Shown one piece after another: positions 17,453 to 26,884 of a stretch of 64,000 nt of DNA. Origin of the DNA: Streptomyces sp. NBC_00162 (GTDB lineage Bacteria; Actinomycetota; Actinomycetes; Streptomycetales; Streptomycetaceae); NCBI RefSeq assembly GCF_024611995.1, contig NZ_CP102509.1:1-64000 (forward strand), read 5' to 3'. Positions within the stretch are counted from its first letter, which is position 1. Each line of letters begins with the position of its first letter. The position numbers and the translations under genes are program-made. Under the pieces are notes generated by a model, which made no database searches, had not been told where the DNA came from, and was given only the letters and a program-made list of their open reading frames with translations.

Positions 17453-18851
17453 GAGCGTGTCTGAAAGATCGTGTAAGTCCGTGATGTGACAGCCTGGCCC
17501 GCGGCTCGGCCTCGGGCCCTTGGGCCGGGCGGATCGGACGAGTCATGGCGGACAAAGACGAAGCGGCCGCGTCCGTGGCCGGCGACAAGACGGTCGATGA
17601 GGTCGTCCAGCGGTTGCTGGACAAGGCTGATGCCTCCGGGGCGGCCCTGCTGGGTGAGGGCGGGCTGCTGACGGAGGTCACCAAGGCTGTTCTGGAGCGT
17701 GCTCTGGAAGCCGAGATGAGTGAACATCTCGGCTACGAGCGTGGAGATTCCGCAGGTCACGGGTCGGGGAACTCGCGCAACGGGACGTCATCCAAGACGG
17801 TCCTGACCGATGCCGGCGCGGTCACTTTGGCGGTGCCCAGGGACCGCAATGGCGAGTTCGAACCGCGGCTGGTCCCGAAGAACGCCCGCCGGCTGGCGGG
17901 GTTCAACGACCGGATCCTCTCGCTCTACGCCCGCGGGATGAGCGTGCGGGACATCCGCTCCCACCTAGCGCAGATCTACGGGGTCGAGGTCAGTCCCGAT
18001 CTGATCAGCAAGGTCACCGATGCCGTGATCGACGAGCTCGTGACCTGGCAGAACCGGCCCCTGGATGCGGTCTGGCCGATCGTCTACATCGACGCTTTGT
18101 GGGTGAAGATCCGGTCCGGTTCAGTGACCTCGAAGCCCGTCTATCTGGCCGTCGGCGTGGACATGGACGGCCGCAAGGACGTCCTCGGTCTGTGGGTCGG
18201 AGCCGAGGGCGAAGGCGCCACCACCTGGATGGCAGTCCTGTCGGAGCTGCGGAACCGGGGCATCGAGGATGTCTGCATCGTGGTCTGTGACGGGTTGAAG
18301 GGCCTGCCTGACGCGGTCACCGCGACCTGGCCCAAGGCCACCGTCCAGACGTGCGTGATCCACCTGACGAGAGCCTCGCTCAGGCTGTCGTCGTCGCGGG
18401 ACCACCCGAAGCTGGTGCCGGCCCTGAAGGCGATCTACACGGCACCGACCGAGCAGGCCGCCGAGCAGGCCCTCGATCTGTTCGCAGCCTCTGACCTGGG
18501 CGAGCGCTACCCGGCCATCGTGCGGACGTGGCGATCTGCCTGGCCGGAGTTCACGCCCTACCTGGCGTTCCCGCCGGCCATAAGGACGGTGGTCTACTCC
18601 ACGAACATGGTCGAATCCATGAACGCCCGCCTCCGCAAAGCCACCCGCAACCGCGGCCACTTCCCCTCGGAACAAGCCGCGTTGAAGGTCCTCTACCTCG
18701 CGGTCCGCGAACAGATCAACCCCAAAGCGCGCGACGCGAACCACGTCGCCGCACACTGGAAAGAGGCACTGAACCAGTTCTCACTCTTCTTCGAGGACCG
18801 GCTCAGCATCCAATGACACCAACCGACTTACACAAAATCGCTGACACGCCC
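17453..18851. mobile_element. IS256-family element, copy 1
   Basis: 1399 bp, identical in length and layout to the copy at 35799-37197 and in inverted orientation to it. Ends are GAGCGTGTCTGAAAGATCG (left) and the complement of GGGCGTGTCAGCGATTTT (right), imperfect inverted repeats sharing GCGTGTC and TGTGTAAGTC. Flanking 8-mers (GGCGCTCT on the left, ACCTGGCC on the right) do not match, unlike copy 2. The flanks have therefore been rearranged by deletion or recombination since insertion. Confidence 0.85.
17545..18816 (+). CDS. IS256-family (Mutator-like) transposase
   Basis: 423 aa, full length. The catalytic DDE triad is visible: Asp in VYIDALWVKIR, Asp in VVCDGLKGL, Glu in NMVESMNARLRKATRNRG. 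The N-terminus holds the family's EMSEHLGYERGD and SRNGTSSKTV blocks, and the C-terminus WKEALNQFSLFFEDRL. The protein is the same as that encoded at 35834-37105, so both should be active and homologous recombination between them is possible. Confidence 0.95.
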   Translation: MADKDEAAASVAGDKTVDEVVQRLLDKADASGAALLGEGGLLTEVTKAVLERALEAEMSEHLGYERGDSAGHGSGNSRNGTSSKTVLTDAGAVTLAVPRDRNGEFEPRLVPKNARRLAGFNDRILSLYARGMSVRDIRSHLAQIYGVEVSPDLISKVTDAVIDELVTWQNRPLDAVWPIVYIDALWVKIRSGSVTSKPVYLAVGVDMDGRKDVLGLWVGAEGEGATTWMAVLSELRNRGIEDVCIVVCDGLKGLPDAVTATWPKATVQTCVIHLTRASLRLSSSRDHPKLVPALKAIYTAPTEQAAEQALDLFAASDLGERYPAIVRTWRSAWPEFTPYLAFPPAIRTVVYSTNMVESMNARLRKATRNRGHFPSEQAALKVLYLAVREQINPKARDANHVAAHWKEALNQFSLFFEDRLSIQ

Positions 18852-18965
18852 ACCTGGCCAGCACGACTCCTCTGGAGGACCTCGCAACGGCCTGGACAAC
18901 CGCGGAGCGCGTACGGGAATGGGCCTTGGACCTGTGCACGCGCGTCGAGGAGGAACTAGCTGCCG
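18852..18965 (+). pseudogene. C-terminal gene remnant beside IS256
   Basis: The plus frame starting at the IS border reads LASTTPLEDLATAWTTAERV, then REWALDLCTRVEEELAAGRR, helical and protein-like, then loses coding character. It is the tail of a gene cut by IS-mediated deletion. The stretch to 19100 shows nothing else. Confidence 0.35.
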
Positions 18966-19099
18966 GGCGCCGGAGGCGCACGCCACGTGTACCTCCGCGA
19001 TCATGCACCGATGGCAAACCTGCTGGTCACAGGATTTTGATCAACCCGCAGAAGATCTACACCCCGGGCGGATCGCCCCCTGAACCGGCCACCCGGTCC

Positions 19100-20091
19100 T
19101 CAGAGGGCCACGACGTGAATGAACCACGCGACTCCGTCGTTGTCCCCCTCGTATGCCTTCACCAGGGTGCAGTCGGCTTCTTGATAGACCCCGGCCCAGC
19201 CGGGCAGGTCCAGGGGCGGGACGCCCTGCCCACTGAGCACCTGCGCGAGATCCTGCGCCAGGGTGTGCCCGTGAGACCCGTCTGCGGGCGAGTCGTGGGT
19301 GAGCCGGCCGTAGTAGTCCTCCAGGAAGAGCAGACGGCCCGGGAACCGCGCTTTGAGCCCGGCCAGAACGCCGATGGCGCTGCTGCCGTCGCCGGCGAAG
19401 AACTCGTTCATGATGCTTCTCCCGTGGAGGGCCTGGACGTCCTCCGATGCCGGCAGCGCGGTCAGCTCCCCGAGCGCCCGCACATCGCCGAGCACCACCT
19501 GGAGGCGGTGGCCGAGGCCAGCACGGTGGATGCGGTCGTTGGCGACCCGCACCATGTCCTGACCGGCGTCGGCGCCGTAGCCCTGGAACCTGGGGTCCGC
19601 CGAGGCGAGTTCGATGAGCAGGGTGCCGGCGCCGCAGCCCAGATCCAGCAGCGAGGTGACGTCCCATGCCTGCAGCACCTGAGCGGTCAGCGACGGGGTA
19701 TGTGGCTGCAGTTGCCCGAACGCCCGGGCCAGAGCGTTGAGGTCTCTCAGCGCAGGGCCTGTTCCCGGGTCCTGGAGGACTTCGTCGGTCCGGGCGACGG
19801 CAGGTCCGTAGGCGCCCAGGAACTTTTCCAGATGGAACGCGACGCGGTGATAGGGACGGCAGGCCTTAGCGAGGCGGTAGCAGCGGTCCTCCCGGATCAG
19901 CAGGCCGGTCGTCCGGCAAACGTAGTCCAGCACCGCGGAGAGGATCTGCTCATCCAGGGCGAACTCTTCGGCGAGGTCGCGGACTTCGGCTGCTGCTTCG
20001 AGCCGGGGAGCACACCGAGCCGGTGCAGCGCCCACACGGACTGCGAGGCGTAGAACCCTTCCACCACGCCCATGACGTTCAATAGCGGCAT
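19100..20091 (-). CDS. Class I SAM-dependent methyltransferase of RiPP cluster (frame break)
   Basis: Begins at ATG 20091, right after the radical-SAM gene's stop, with MPLLNVMGVVEGFYASQSVW. The frame shifts at a C-run near 20012 (one C short) and continues as EAAAEVRDLAEEFALDEQIL. Total ~330 aa. Motif I is LLDLGCGAGTLLIEL; motif II is seen around VVLGDVRALGEL; the N-terminal region is helical, as in O-/C-methyltransferases with a dimerisation lid. The last gene of the operon, it is the likely methylating tailoring enzyme. If the break is real the enzyme is dead; a one-base assembly error is more likely because the rest is clean. Confidence 0.8.
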
Positions 20092-20092
20092 G

Positions 20093-22086
20093 TCAGGCTC
20101 CCGCTGCCGGTTGAGGCTCCCTGAGCTCCCTGTGCTGGAGAACGCCGAGGTCGAGCAGACGGCCGAGGAGCGCGCCGAGCGATTCCGCGTTACTGTCCGC
20201 GACGCCGATGTACTGCGCGATTTCGGATTTGCTGCGCGGCGCCTCCAGGAAGGTGAGCAACCGTACCGAGTCGCCACTGATGGTGAGGTTGCGCACCGTG
20301 TGCTCACTGTCGCCCGGCAGCAGCAGGTACTGGCCCTTCTGCGTGCGCAGCCCGGCTGGGATCTCCGCGGCTTCCGGCGCAGGGGCCGCGCTCAGCACGT
20401 CCAGGATCTCCGGACAGGCATGGATGTCCCTGAGCACGGCGGCACGGGGGATAGCTGCAGCAGCGGATGAGTGGAGTGCGAACGTGGCTCCGGCAGGCCC
20501 GCCGCGCCGCCGCTGGCCCCACGCACGGGGTCGGAAGCGGCGAGCAGATAGCGGACCAGGGACAGGAGGTAGTCCTCGGCGCCCCATCTGCCAGCCAGGT
20601 ACGTCTGCAGCAACTCCGGGGCGTCCGAGGGGGCGTCCGCGTCGGTGCCCGCCCACGAGAGCAGGTCGTCGAAGAACCCACCGAGACTGTTGTTGTACCG
20701 CGCAAGCAGATGACGCTGCACATTGCGGTTGAGCCGGCACAGGGCCCGGTACACGGAGGTGACAAGAACGTGCCGCTGCCTGGGCAGGACACCTCGGTAG
20801 TAGTGGTGGTTGACGAAGATCTCGGGATCGTTACGGGTGATGTCCGCGTCGTCCGCCTCGAGAGCGGGGAGGTTGAAGTCGGAAATATGACCGTCGTATG
20901 CGAGCTGGTCCCGGTACTGGTCGAGCAACTCGGTGCCGGGTTCCGGTGTCAGCAGGTGCAGCTGTGTCGTCAGCATGTCGGCGTGCCGGATCCAGGCCTC
21001 ACCGATGAGGTCCAAGGTCATCTGCTGATCCTCGGCGGTCTCCTGGGGGTAGCCGGTGATGAAGGAGGCGATCGATTCCATCCCGGTCCGGCTGGTGGCT
21101 TCAAGCGTCGGCCAGAACAGGGCGAGGTCGAGGCGCTTGGCCACCTCCTTCTGCATGCGCGGTGACCCGGTCTCGACTCCGTAGTAGATGGAGCGGCAGC
21201 CGGCTCGGGCCATGGCATCCAGGAGTTCGCTGTCGACGCAGTCCATGCGCGCGGAACAGGTCCAGGTGTAGCCCCGTGGCGCCACCGCTTCGCAGAACTC
21301 CCTAACCTTGGTCTTGTTGACCGTGAACAGGTCATGGGTCAGTGCGAAGTGGCTGATCCCATAGGTCTCGTGCAGACGGTCCAGGTCGGAGCAGAGCCGC
21401 TCCGCGGACTTCAGCCGGTACCGGCGGCCGAAGAAACTGGCGGTCGAGCAGAAGGTGCAGGCGAAGGGGCAGCCGCGACCGGCCTCCACCCGGAGGAGCT
21501 CCTGCCCGGCCTGCGCCACGGGATAGTGGTCGTAGGCCGCTGGCGCAAGCGTGTCCAGGTCGGCGACCAGCGGCGCATCGGGGCTCCGGTGAACACCCTG
21601 AGCACTGCGGTGGGTGATGCCGAGCAGCCCGGAGAACTGCCGGGAATGCAGTGAGTCGAGCAGCGGCAGCAGGGTCAGTTCCGCCTCGCCTCGTACGACG
21701 AGATCGAACTGCGGGAAGCGTTGCAGCACGGCGACGTCGAGGATGCTGGCGTGCGGACCGCCCAGCAGGACCGGCAGATCGGGGCTGCGGCGCTTCAGGT
21801 GTGCCGCGATCTTGGCGGTCGCCATGAAGTTGCAGCCAAGGCTCGTCATGCCGACCACATCCGGCTGTGAGGCCAAGACCAGTTCGGCGATGTTCTCGTA
21901 CAGCGATGCGTCCAGGAGCAGTCGGCCCGAGCTGACCTCCAGCTTGGGGTCGATCAGGGTCCCCTGGTGGCCCCCCTGCCGGAGAACGGCGAGCAGGGAG
22001 ATGAGGCCGAGATGCGGCTGGAGATCGAAATGGTACCCGTCCGCCCCCTGTTCGAGGAGAAGGTTGTCGATGAAGGTGACCCGCAT
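20093..22086 (-). CDS. B12-binding radical SAM enzyme of RiPP cluster (frame break)
   Basis: Starts at ATG 22086, 2 nt after the preceding stop. The N-terminal cobalamin-binding-like domain (residues ~1-150) has DVVGMTSLGCN and VLLGGPHAS. The radical SAM core starts at RVEAGRGCPFACTFCSTASFFG (CxxxCxxC binding the 4Fe-4S cluster) and includes YYGVETGSPRMQKEV. The last ~130 residues are in another frame after ~20480 (ACPEILDVLSAAPAPEA, LLLPGDSEHTV, SKSEIAQYIGVADSNAESLG), a winged-helix-like tail that would restore a ~664-aa protein if one base is missing. Members of this class typically methylate unactivated carbon; the target residue is unknown. Confidence 0.85.
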
Positions 22087-22088
22087 AT

Positions 22089-22985
22089 TTACTCCACTGC
22101 CGCAGGGATGTCGATCAGCCGTACCAGCCCCTGCCCCACCGCTTTGTCAAGTACCCGGGCCAGATCGCCGCGGTCGGCCTCCGGCAGCAGGGTCTGGCCC
22201 TCGTCGAGCACCTGATGGACCGGCCGGTAGTTGTCGACGGCGGCCAGGACGGAGGCGGTGGGCGGGTCCACCGCCAGAACAGACACCGTTCCCGCGCTTT
22301 CGCGTCCCCAATAGCAGAGACAGACGGCATTCGGTGCGAGGTCTGCCAGCGCCCGTCCGCCGTCATGGAGGCGGGCCGTGACGTCCAGTGGGTCGTAGCT
22401 CAGCGCGGCGACGCGCAGCACGTCGCATGCGACTACCGTGCGACGGTCGGGACGATCGGCGCGGACAGGCCCCGGGGCCGGCCTGCCCCGGACCGGACTG
22501 CCGCCCTGGTCCGGACCGGGGCGTTCAAGGAGGCTCCGCGTCACTTCCCAGTGCAGGCGCTCATGGGTGAGCACATCCAGAAGCCCGGGATACTCGGGCC
22601 CGACCGGGCGGCGGAGACGACTCTCCAGGAAATCCAGGAAGGCCTCGGTCTTCGCCGCACGCGTCGGCTTGCCCGCGCGTGCCAGCTCCAGATGGTGGGC
22701 ACGGTAGTCCGCGAAGGTGGCGAGCTCGACCCGGTAGTACCTGAGCAGGGAACGGGTGCAGGGAAAGTCGTCCCACAGATCGTTGTGCTGAACCTTGCTG
22801 ATGAACCCGGCGAACAGCCGTACCCGCTCGAAGTCGAGCCCGGCGATCGCGGTCCGGGTCCCGGTACTGACCGGGAGCGCCGCGATTTCGTCGTGCGGAT
22901 TCCGGGCCAGCCGGTCCAGATATCCCGGGTCGAGCAGGCATCGGGCCACGAATGAGTTGATGTCCGAGTTCACCAGGTCCGGCAT
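22089..22985 (-). CDS. MNIO partner protein (RiPP recognition)
   Basis: 298 aa from ATG 22985, overlapping the MNIO gene's end by 16 nt. The N-terminal region (LVNSDINSFVARCLLDPGYL, NPHDEIAALPV) resembles the small recognition module of DUF692 partners. It is followed by a helical block (WDDFPCTRSLLRYY) and a C-terminal domain with LRVAALSYDPLDV, VCLCYWGRES and GQGLVRLIDIPAAVE. Partners of this kind bind the precursor's leader and present it to the iron enzyme. Tight coupling to the MNIO gene supports this role; sequence similarity alone is weak. Confidence 0.7.
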   Translation of the reverse strand: MPDLVNSDINSFVARCLLDPGYLDRLARNPHDEIAALPVSTGTRTAIAGLDFERVRLFAGFISKVQHNDLWDDFPCTRSLLRYYRVELATFADYRAHHLELARAGKPTRAAKTEAFLDFLESRLRRPVGPEYPGLLDVLTHERLHWEVTRSLLERPGPDQGGSPVRGRPAPGPVRADRPDRRTVVACDVLRVAALSYDPLDVTARLHDGGRALADLAPNAVCLCYWGRESAGTVSVLAVDPPTASVLAAVDNYRPVHQVLDEGQTLLPEADRGDLARVLDKAVGQGLVRLIDIPAAVE

Positions 22986-23839
22986 GCGCCGATCACATCC
23001 CGGACTCGGGCAATCTCCTCCAGCAGGACACTCTCGGGAAAACGGGAGGACCAGTTGTACTCCAGCGTCACAGCGCACACGGGGGCGCGCTCTATGACCA
23101 GTTCGAGCAGGTCCAGTTCCAATTGCGGCGCACGGCTCGCGTGGTGGTCCCAGCACCCGCCAGCGTCGGTATCGACGCCCGAGACGTGCACTTCCACCAC
23201 CTTCTCCAGGGGAAGGCGAGCGAGCTCGGTCATCGGATTGCATCCCAGGGTCCGGGAGGTGATGTAGAAATGTGCGAGATCGAGAAGCAGACGGGCCTCC
23301 GACCGTGCACACACCTCCGAGATGAATTCGACCTGGCTCATGGTGGAGCCGGGCATAGAGAAGTACACAGGCGGGTTCTCAAGGATCAACGGGACGCTGA
23401 AAGCGGACGCGGCAAGCTCCGCCGACCGGACGACGGACTCGACAGTCGCGGAGTTCATCGGGGGACTGACCGTATACCCGATGTTCCAGGGCTCGCCCGG
23501 TGCGTACTCGTCGGCGAACCGGCCAGGCTTCTCCCTCTCGGCCGTGATGAACGACAGATGCTCTCCTAGCCACGGGGTCCCCGTCCGCCCGATCCAGTCC
23601 TCCACGCTGCTGATGACCGCTGCTTCCGGTGCCACCGACCCGGCGATGGAAAGGCTTGCGCAGTGCAGAACGACGGGTGTCGAACCAACTCTTGTCGCGA
23701 CCGTCGGATCGTGAAGGAGGAGTTCGAAGGGAACCTCGATATAGTCCACCGAGCCGGGATTTCGCCGGATGAAATCTGGGGTAGACCTGCTGTACGCGAC
23801 CCCGACCTCAGGCCTGGTCGATGTCAGAAATCCCGGCAC
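22970..23839 (-). CDS. DUF692/MNIO multinuclear iron oxygenase
   Basis: 289 aa from GTG 23839. It is a TIM-barrel DUF692 protein (the MbnB/TglH/ApyH group). Visible ligand-bearing motifs: VVLHCASLSIAG, LGEHLSF, PLILENPPVYF, LLLDLAHFYI, VVEVHVSGVD, DHHAS and TLEYNW, with the His/Asp/Glu set expected for two or three iron ions. Such enzymes oxidise a side chain of a ribosomal peptide. Length is normal for the family. Second gene of the operon, 57 bp after the precursor. Confidence 0.92.
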   Translation of the reverse strand: MPGFLTSTRPEVGVAYSRSTPDFIRRNPGSVDYIEVPFELLLHDPTVATRVGSTPVVLHCASLSIAGSVAPEAAVISSVEDWIGRTGTPWLGEHLSFITAEREKPGRFADEYAPGEPWNIGYTVSPPMNSATVESVVRSAELAASAFSVPLILENPPVYFSMPGSTMSQVEFISEVCARSEARLLLDLAHFYITSRTLGCNPMTELARLPLEKVVEVHVSGVDTDAGGCWDHHASRAPQLELDLLELVIERAPVCAVTLEYNWSSRFPESVLLEEIARVRDVIGACRTW

Positions 23840-23896
23840 CTTTTCGTCCGTTTCCCTTTTATGTCGGTCTCAGTGGAGAGGCGAGTCCGATGGGAT

Positions 23897-24091
23897 TCAG
23901 TCGATGATTACACCTTCCCTGCCGAGTTCCCGGATCTCGGTCAGATTGGTCACGGAAACCTCTTCGAACGAGATCCGGATCTCTCCGGACGTCTCGAGGC
24001 AGCTGCGCGCCTTTTCTCGATGTTCGGGTGTGAGCGTGAAGAGCAGGGATGACGGTGTGACGATGACCTGAGGGCCTTCGGTGTGTTTCAT
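23897..24091 (-). CDS. Candidate RiPP precursor peptide ending in Asp
   Basis: 64 aa from ATG 24091. The leader-like part (VIVTPSSLLFTLTPEHREKA, SCLETSGEIRISFEEVSV) is amphipathic. The C-terminal part reads TNLTEIRELGREGVIID, finishing with Asp directly before the stop. It is the first gene of the tailoring operon and of the right size for a precursor. A C-terminal Asp is the residue modified by the MNIO enzyme ApyH in the Burkholderia aminopyruvatide pathway (established knowledge); that this one is modified is inference. There is only one Cys (residue 31), arguing against Cys-directed MNIO chemistry at the C-terminus. Confidence 0.75.
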   Translation of the reverse strand: MKHTEGPQVIVTPSSLLFTLTPEHREKARSCLETSGEIRISFEEVSVTNLTEIRELGREGVIID

Positions 24092-24097
24092 AACTTC

Positions 24098-24128
24098 ATT
24101 CTCTGCCGGTCTCCTGACCGGATGTCAA
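24098..24128 (-). promoter_or_regulatory. Promoter candidate of RiPP operon with dyad in spacer
   Basis: On the minus strand TTGACA (24128-24123) is followed by a 19-nt spacer holding the dyad CCGGTC-AGGA-GACCGG, then GAGAAT (24103-24098). A perfect -35, a weaker -10, and a 19-nt spacer with central symmetry are features of MerR-type controlled promoters. The -10 lies only 6 nt before the precursor ATG, so the transcript may be leaderless. Alternatively the dyad is only a hairpin. Confidence 0.4.
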
Positions 24129-24235
24129 GTGAGAGTCGGCAGAATGCCCCGTACGGCCCATACGGCATTTTCGTAGGATGGCCATGCGGTATGTCGAGCG
24201 GCGCGTCAACTACCGCCCCGCGCGGGCATCGATGT

Positions 24236-24725
24236 ACAGGCAGTGCGGTGAGCAGCGCAAGCTGGACGGCGGGCGGTGCGCAGCGGTCGCATCCGGGCGG
24301 CGGGAGCGGGCTGCGAGCGGTTGCGGGACACCGACCCGGAGTCCCCGCTGCGCTGGACAACCAAGTCCACGCGCAAGTTGGCCGAGGAGCTGAGCGGAGC
24401 CGGGCACCGGGTAGGCGCCGACTCGGTCGCCGCCCTGCTCAAGGCTGAGGGATTCTCCTTGCAGGCCACCTCCCGCACCACCGAGGGCGCTCGCCACCCG
24501 GCCGGGACGCGCAGCTCCGCCTACATCAACGAGCGGGTCGCCGAGCATCTGGACGCCGGGCAACCAGTGGTCAGCGTGGACGCCGAGAAGAAGGAGGTGC
24601 TCGGAGAGTACGCCGTGGCGGGGCGCGAATGGCATCGCTCCGAACGCCGTCTCGTACGGCGTCTCACAGGGCTGATTCAAAGTCGGGGTGATCATGTGGC
24701 GTCGCTGGTCACGGGCGACCGGTGA
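24236..24725 (+). pseudogene. ISAzo13-family transposase fragment
   Basis: The plus frame reads DTDPESPLRWTTKSTRKLAEEL, HRVGADSVAALLKAEGFSLQ, then ARHPAGTRSSAYINERV, VVSVDAEKKEVLGEY and AGREW. This is the central DDE region of ISAzo13-type transposases (SVDxKKKE). Both the N-terminus and the part after GREW are lost. It sits just upstream of the RiPP operon and may mark the edge of an insertion. Confidence 0.7.
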
Positions 24726-24929
24726 TCTCCTGGAGGAGCGTCACGTACGCAACGAAGCTCCGGTTTGGGGGCATCGAGCGGAGTCACACATCCCGGCCAG
24801 CGGACGGCTGCGATCTTCGGCCTGGGCGAGTTTGAGGCAGAGGGCCTTGTCCGGGTCGACGAGGCCCGAGGCTGACATCTGAACCCCGCCCAAGGGCGCG
24901 CCCTGCGCGGGACCGCCTGCTCCCGCTAC

Positions 24930-25574
24930 TCAGAATTCGGGGGGCAGTGTTCCCCAATTCCTGATCGACGAAGCGGTGTAGCCGAATGTGGTCGCATTGA
25001 ACGAGCAGCGGAAGTTGATGAAGTGGGTGGTGCCATGGAACCATGGATCACTCGACACGGAGTACGGGTAGGCGCATGCGTCGACAGAGCGAATGGCATT
25101 GTCCCAATTAAGGGGAGGGAAGTTGTTGCCGCGCTTGAGCTTGTACAGTTCAGGGCACATGGCTTCCGGGTCCAGCCTCAGTTTGCTTCCCTCAAGATTC
25201 TGCCTGTCGTAGCAGTCGAGAACTAGCCGCACTGGGTCGCCATCGGCGACACAGCCGAGGGCGCTTGCCCGAAGCAACTGACGCAGTTCGTCATCGCCCG
25301 TCACTTCTTGGGCTTTCCTCAGCATCTCCTTGGCATCGACGAAGGTAGCCAAAGCGAGCGTCGATCTGTGCACCACGGGCGTAACGTACAGTTCTCCTGG
25401 ATATTCCAAATTCATGCGCTCAAGGTCGTAGACTACCTCTCCCTCGATAATCACTGGCAGGGTCGGGGTAAACGGATTCTTCCGCTTAAACGGTTCGCCG
25501 CGCCGAACCCACATTTCCTGGAATTCCTGCGACAGTTCCGGAGTGTTCTGGACATTGGCAGTAGGGGATGTCAT
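24930..25574 (-). CDS. Hypothetical protein, 214 aa
   Basis: ATG 25574 is chosen for the GGAGG 7 nt upstream. Soluble protein; N-terminus TSPTANVQNTPELSQEFQEM, a strand-rich middle (PVIIEGEVVYDLERMNLEYP, ELYVTPVVHRS) and an aromatic C-terminus (SVSSDPWFHGTTHFINF, ATTFGYTASSIRNWG). GC is visibly lower than in the RiPP genes, suggesting separate acquisition. No family recognised; stands alone. Confidence 0.6.
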   Translation of the reverse strand: MTSPTANVQNTPELSQEFQEMWVRRGEPFKRKNPFTPTLPVIIEGEVVYDLERMNLEYPGELYVTPVVHRSTLALATFVDAKEMLRKAQEVTGDDELRQLLRASALGCVADGDPVRLVLDCYDRQNLEGSKLRLDPEAMCPELYKLKRGNNFPPLNWDNAIRSVDACAYPYSVSSDPWFHGTTHFINFRCSFNATTFGYTASSIRNWGTLPPEF

Positions 25575-26884
25575 TGCAACCTCCGATAGGAGAAGTTGTA
25601 GAAATCTCAGAGAGTTCGAGGGGTGATACGCAAACAGCACGGAGTTCTGTTCCGTTTCACCGCAGTGGAGCGGGAGCTACCGTCAGCCGGCCCCGTTCGC
25701 CTGATGGTCACTCGGTCAACATCGGAGAGCGCCCAGACTCCGTCCTGCAGCGGGATCTGCGCATGACTGGTAAGGACACCCACGGGACACCCGCCAGCAC
25801 ACCCTTTATGGAGCCACTATCCACGGCCTAGGTGATAGCCCTTAGGGATGCGCTTTGCCGACCGTCGATGCGATCCAGGAGACCGGGTGTCGAACGCCAT
25901 CAGCCGGTGTGCATCCACCGCCTCACCGGGACAAAGGCGCCGAAGCCGCCAACATCTTCCGTTCACCTTCCAGTTCACACCTGGCCGGCCGTGATCGCAT
26001 TCTCGACTGATGCCAGAGGTCTCTCCGATAGCGGCAAGCCGAGCAGCCGCTCAGCGCCAGGCCACCTGCTCCGCAAAATGGTGAACGTCGGATCGAGCCC
26101 TTCGATCTCGCCTCGCCAGTCCTCTTCGACACCTCGTTTGCGGCGAGCGAGGAGGTCCTCCTCCAGCTCGTTGAGGCGAGACAGCACCTTCGGGTTGACG
26201 CTGAGGAATCGTCAAGACCTGTGGATCAAGTCAGCTTGGGGCTGTTGTGGTCGTTGGGTTCGGCGGCTCGCCGCGTTGCGGACACGGCGGTCGCAGTCGC
26301 CCCCCGCTGTCACCTGTGCCCAGACGAGGACCAGGTCCTCGCCAACCCGGCCCTCACGGTTACCTTCATTCGCCTTCAGAATCGCCATCCGGCCGCACCG
26401 CCCAGTCCACCGGCGTCGTCGTCGACCTGATGGAGGCCCTGCGCCAGCGCCGAACGGGCAAGCCCGAGTGACTGGCGAGAAGGCCAGCGCCTCCAGCACG
26501 AGCGCTGCCAGGAGGAAGCCTCGCGCGAAGAAGCGCGCCACCCCGCTGGACGTCTGCTGTGGATCTCACCCGCACTGCCCCCGCACACACGATCTCACTG
26601 CAGCCCAAGCCGACGACCGCGCCTACGTGGAAGCCGGCTCGTGGGTGACAACACCCCTCAGGCGCCCGCTGGGCCCGAGCTCACGCCGACCCGGCAACCC
26701 GCCAACCGTGCGCTGTCCGCCGCACGGACACCGGTCGAGCGCGTCGCGCGACCGAAGTCGTGGCTGATCTTCTGCAGGTCCCGGTGCAGCGAATCAAATG
26801 TGGTCCATCGCAGCGACGATCGTCACCCTGGAGCGGCAACGCCAATAAGGGGCCCTGAAGGTTTTCATACGAGTCCCGTGCATT
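25575..26884. other. Gene-poor stretch with one gene remnant
   Basis: 1.3 kb without a supportable intact gene. On the minus strand 25975-26187 reads VLSRLNELEEDLLARRKRGV, then EEDWRGEIEGLDPTFTIL, a helical segment I associate with the C-terminus of Streptomyces integrase or transposase-type proteins, broken on both sides. The rest shows only GC-driven shadow frames. Confidence 0.4.

Noticed and set aside
19100..24091. Methanobactin- or TglA-type MNIO pathway
   Set aside because: Those act on Cys residues near the C-terminus; this precursor has a single Cys in the leader and ends in Asp.
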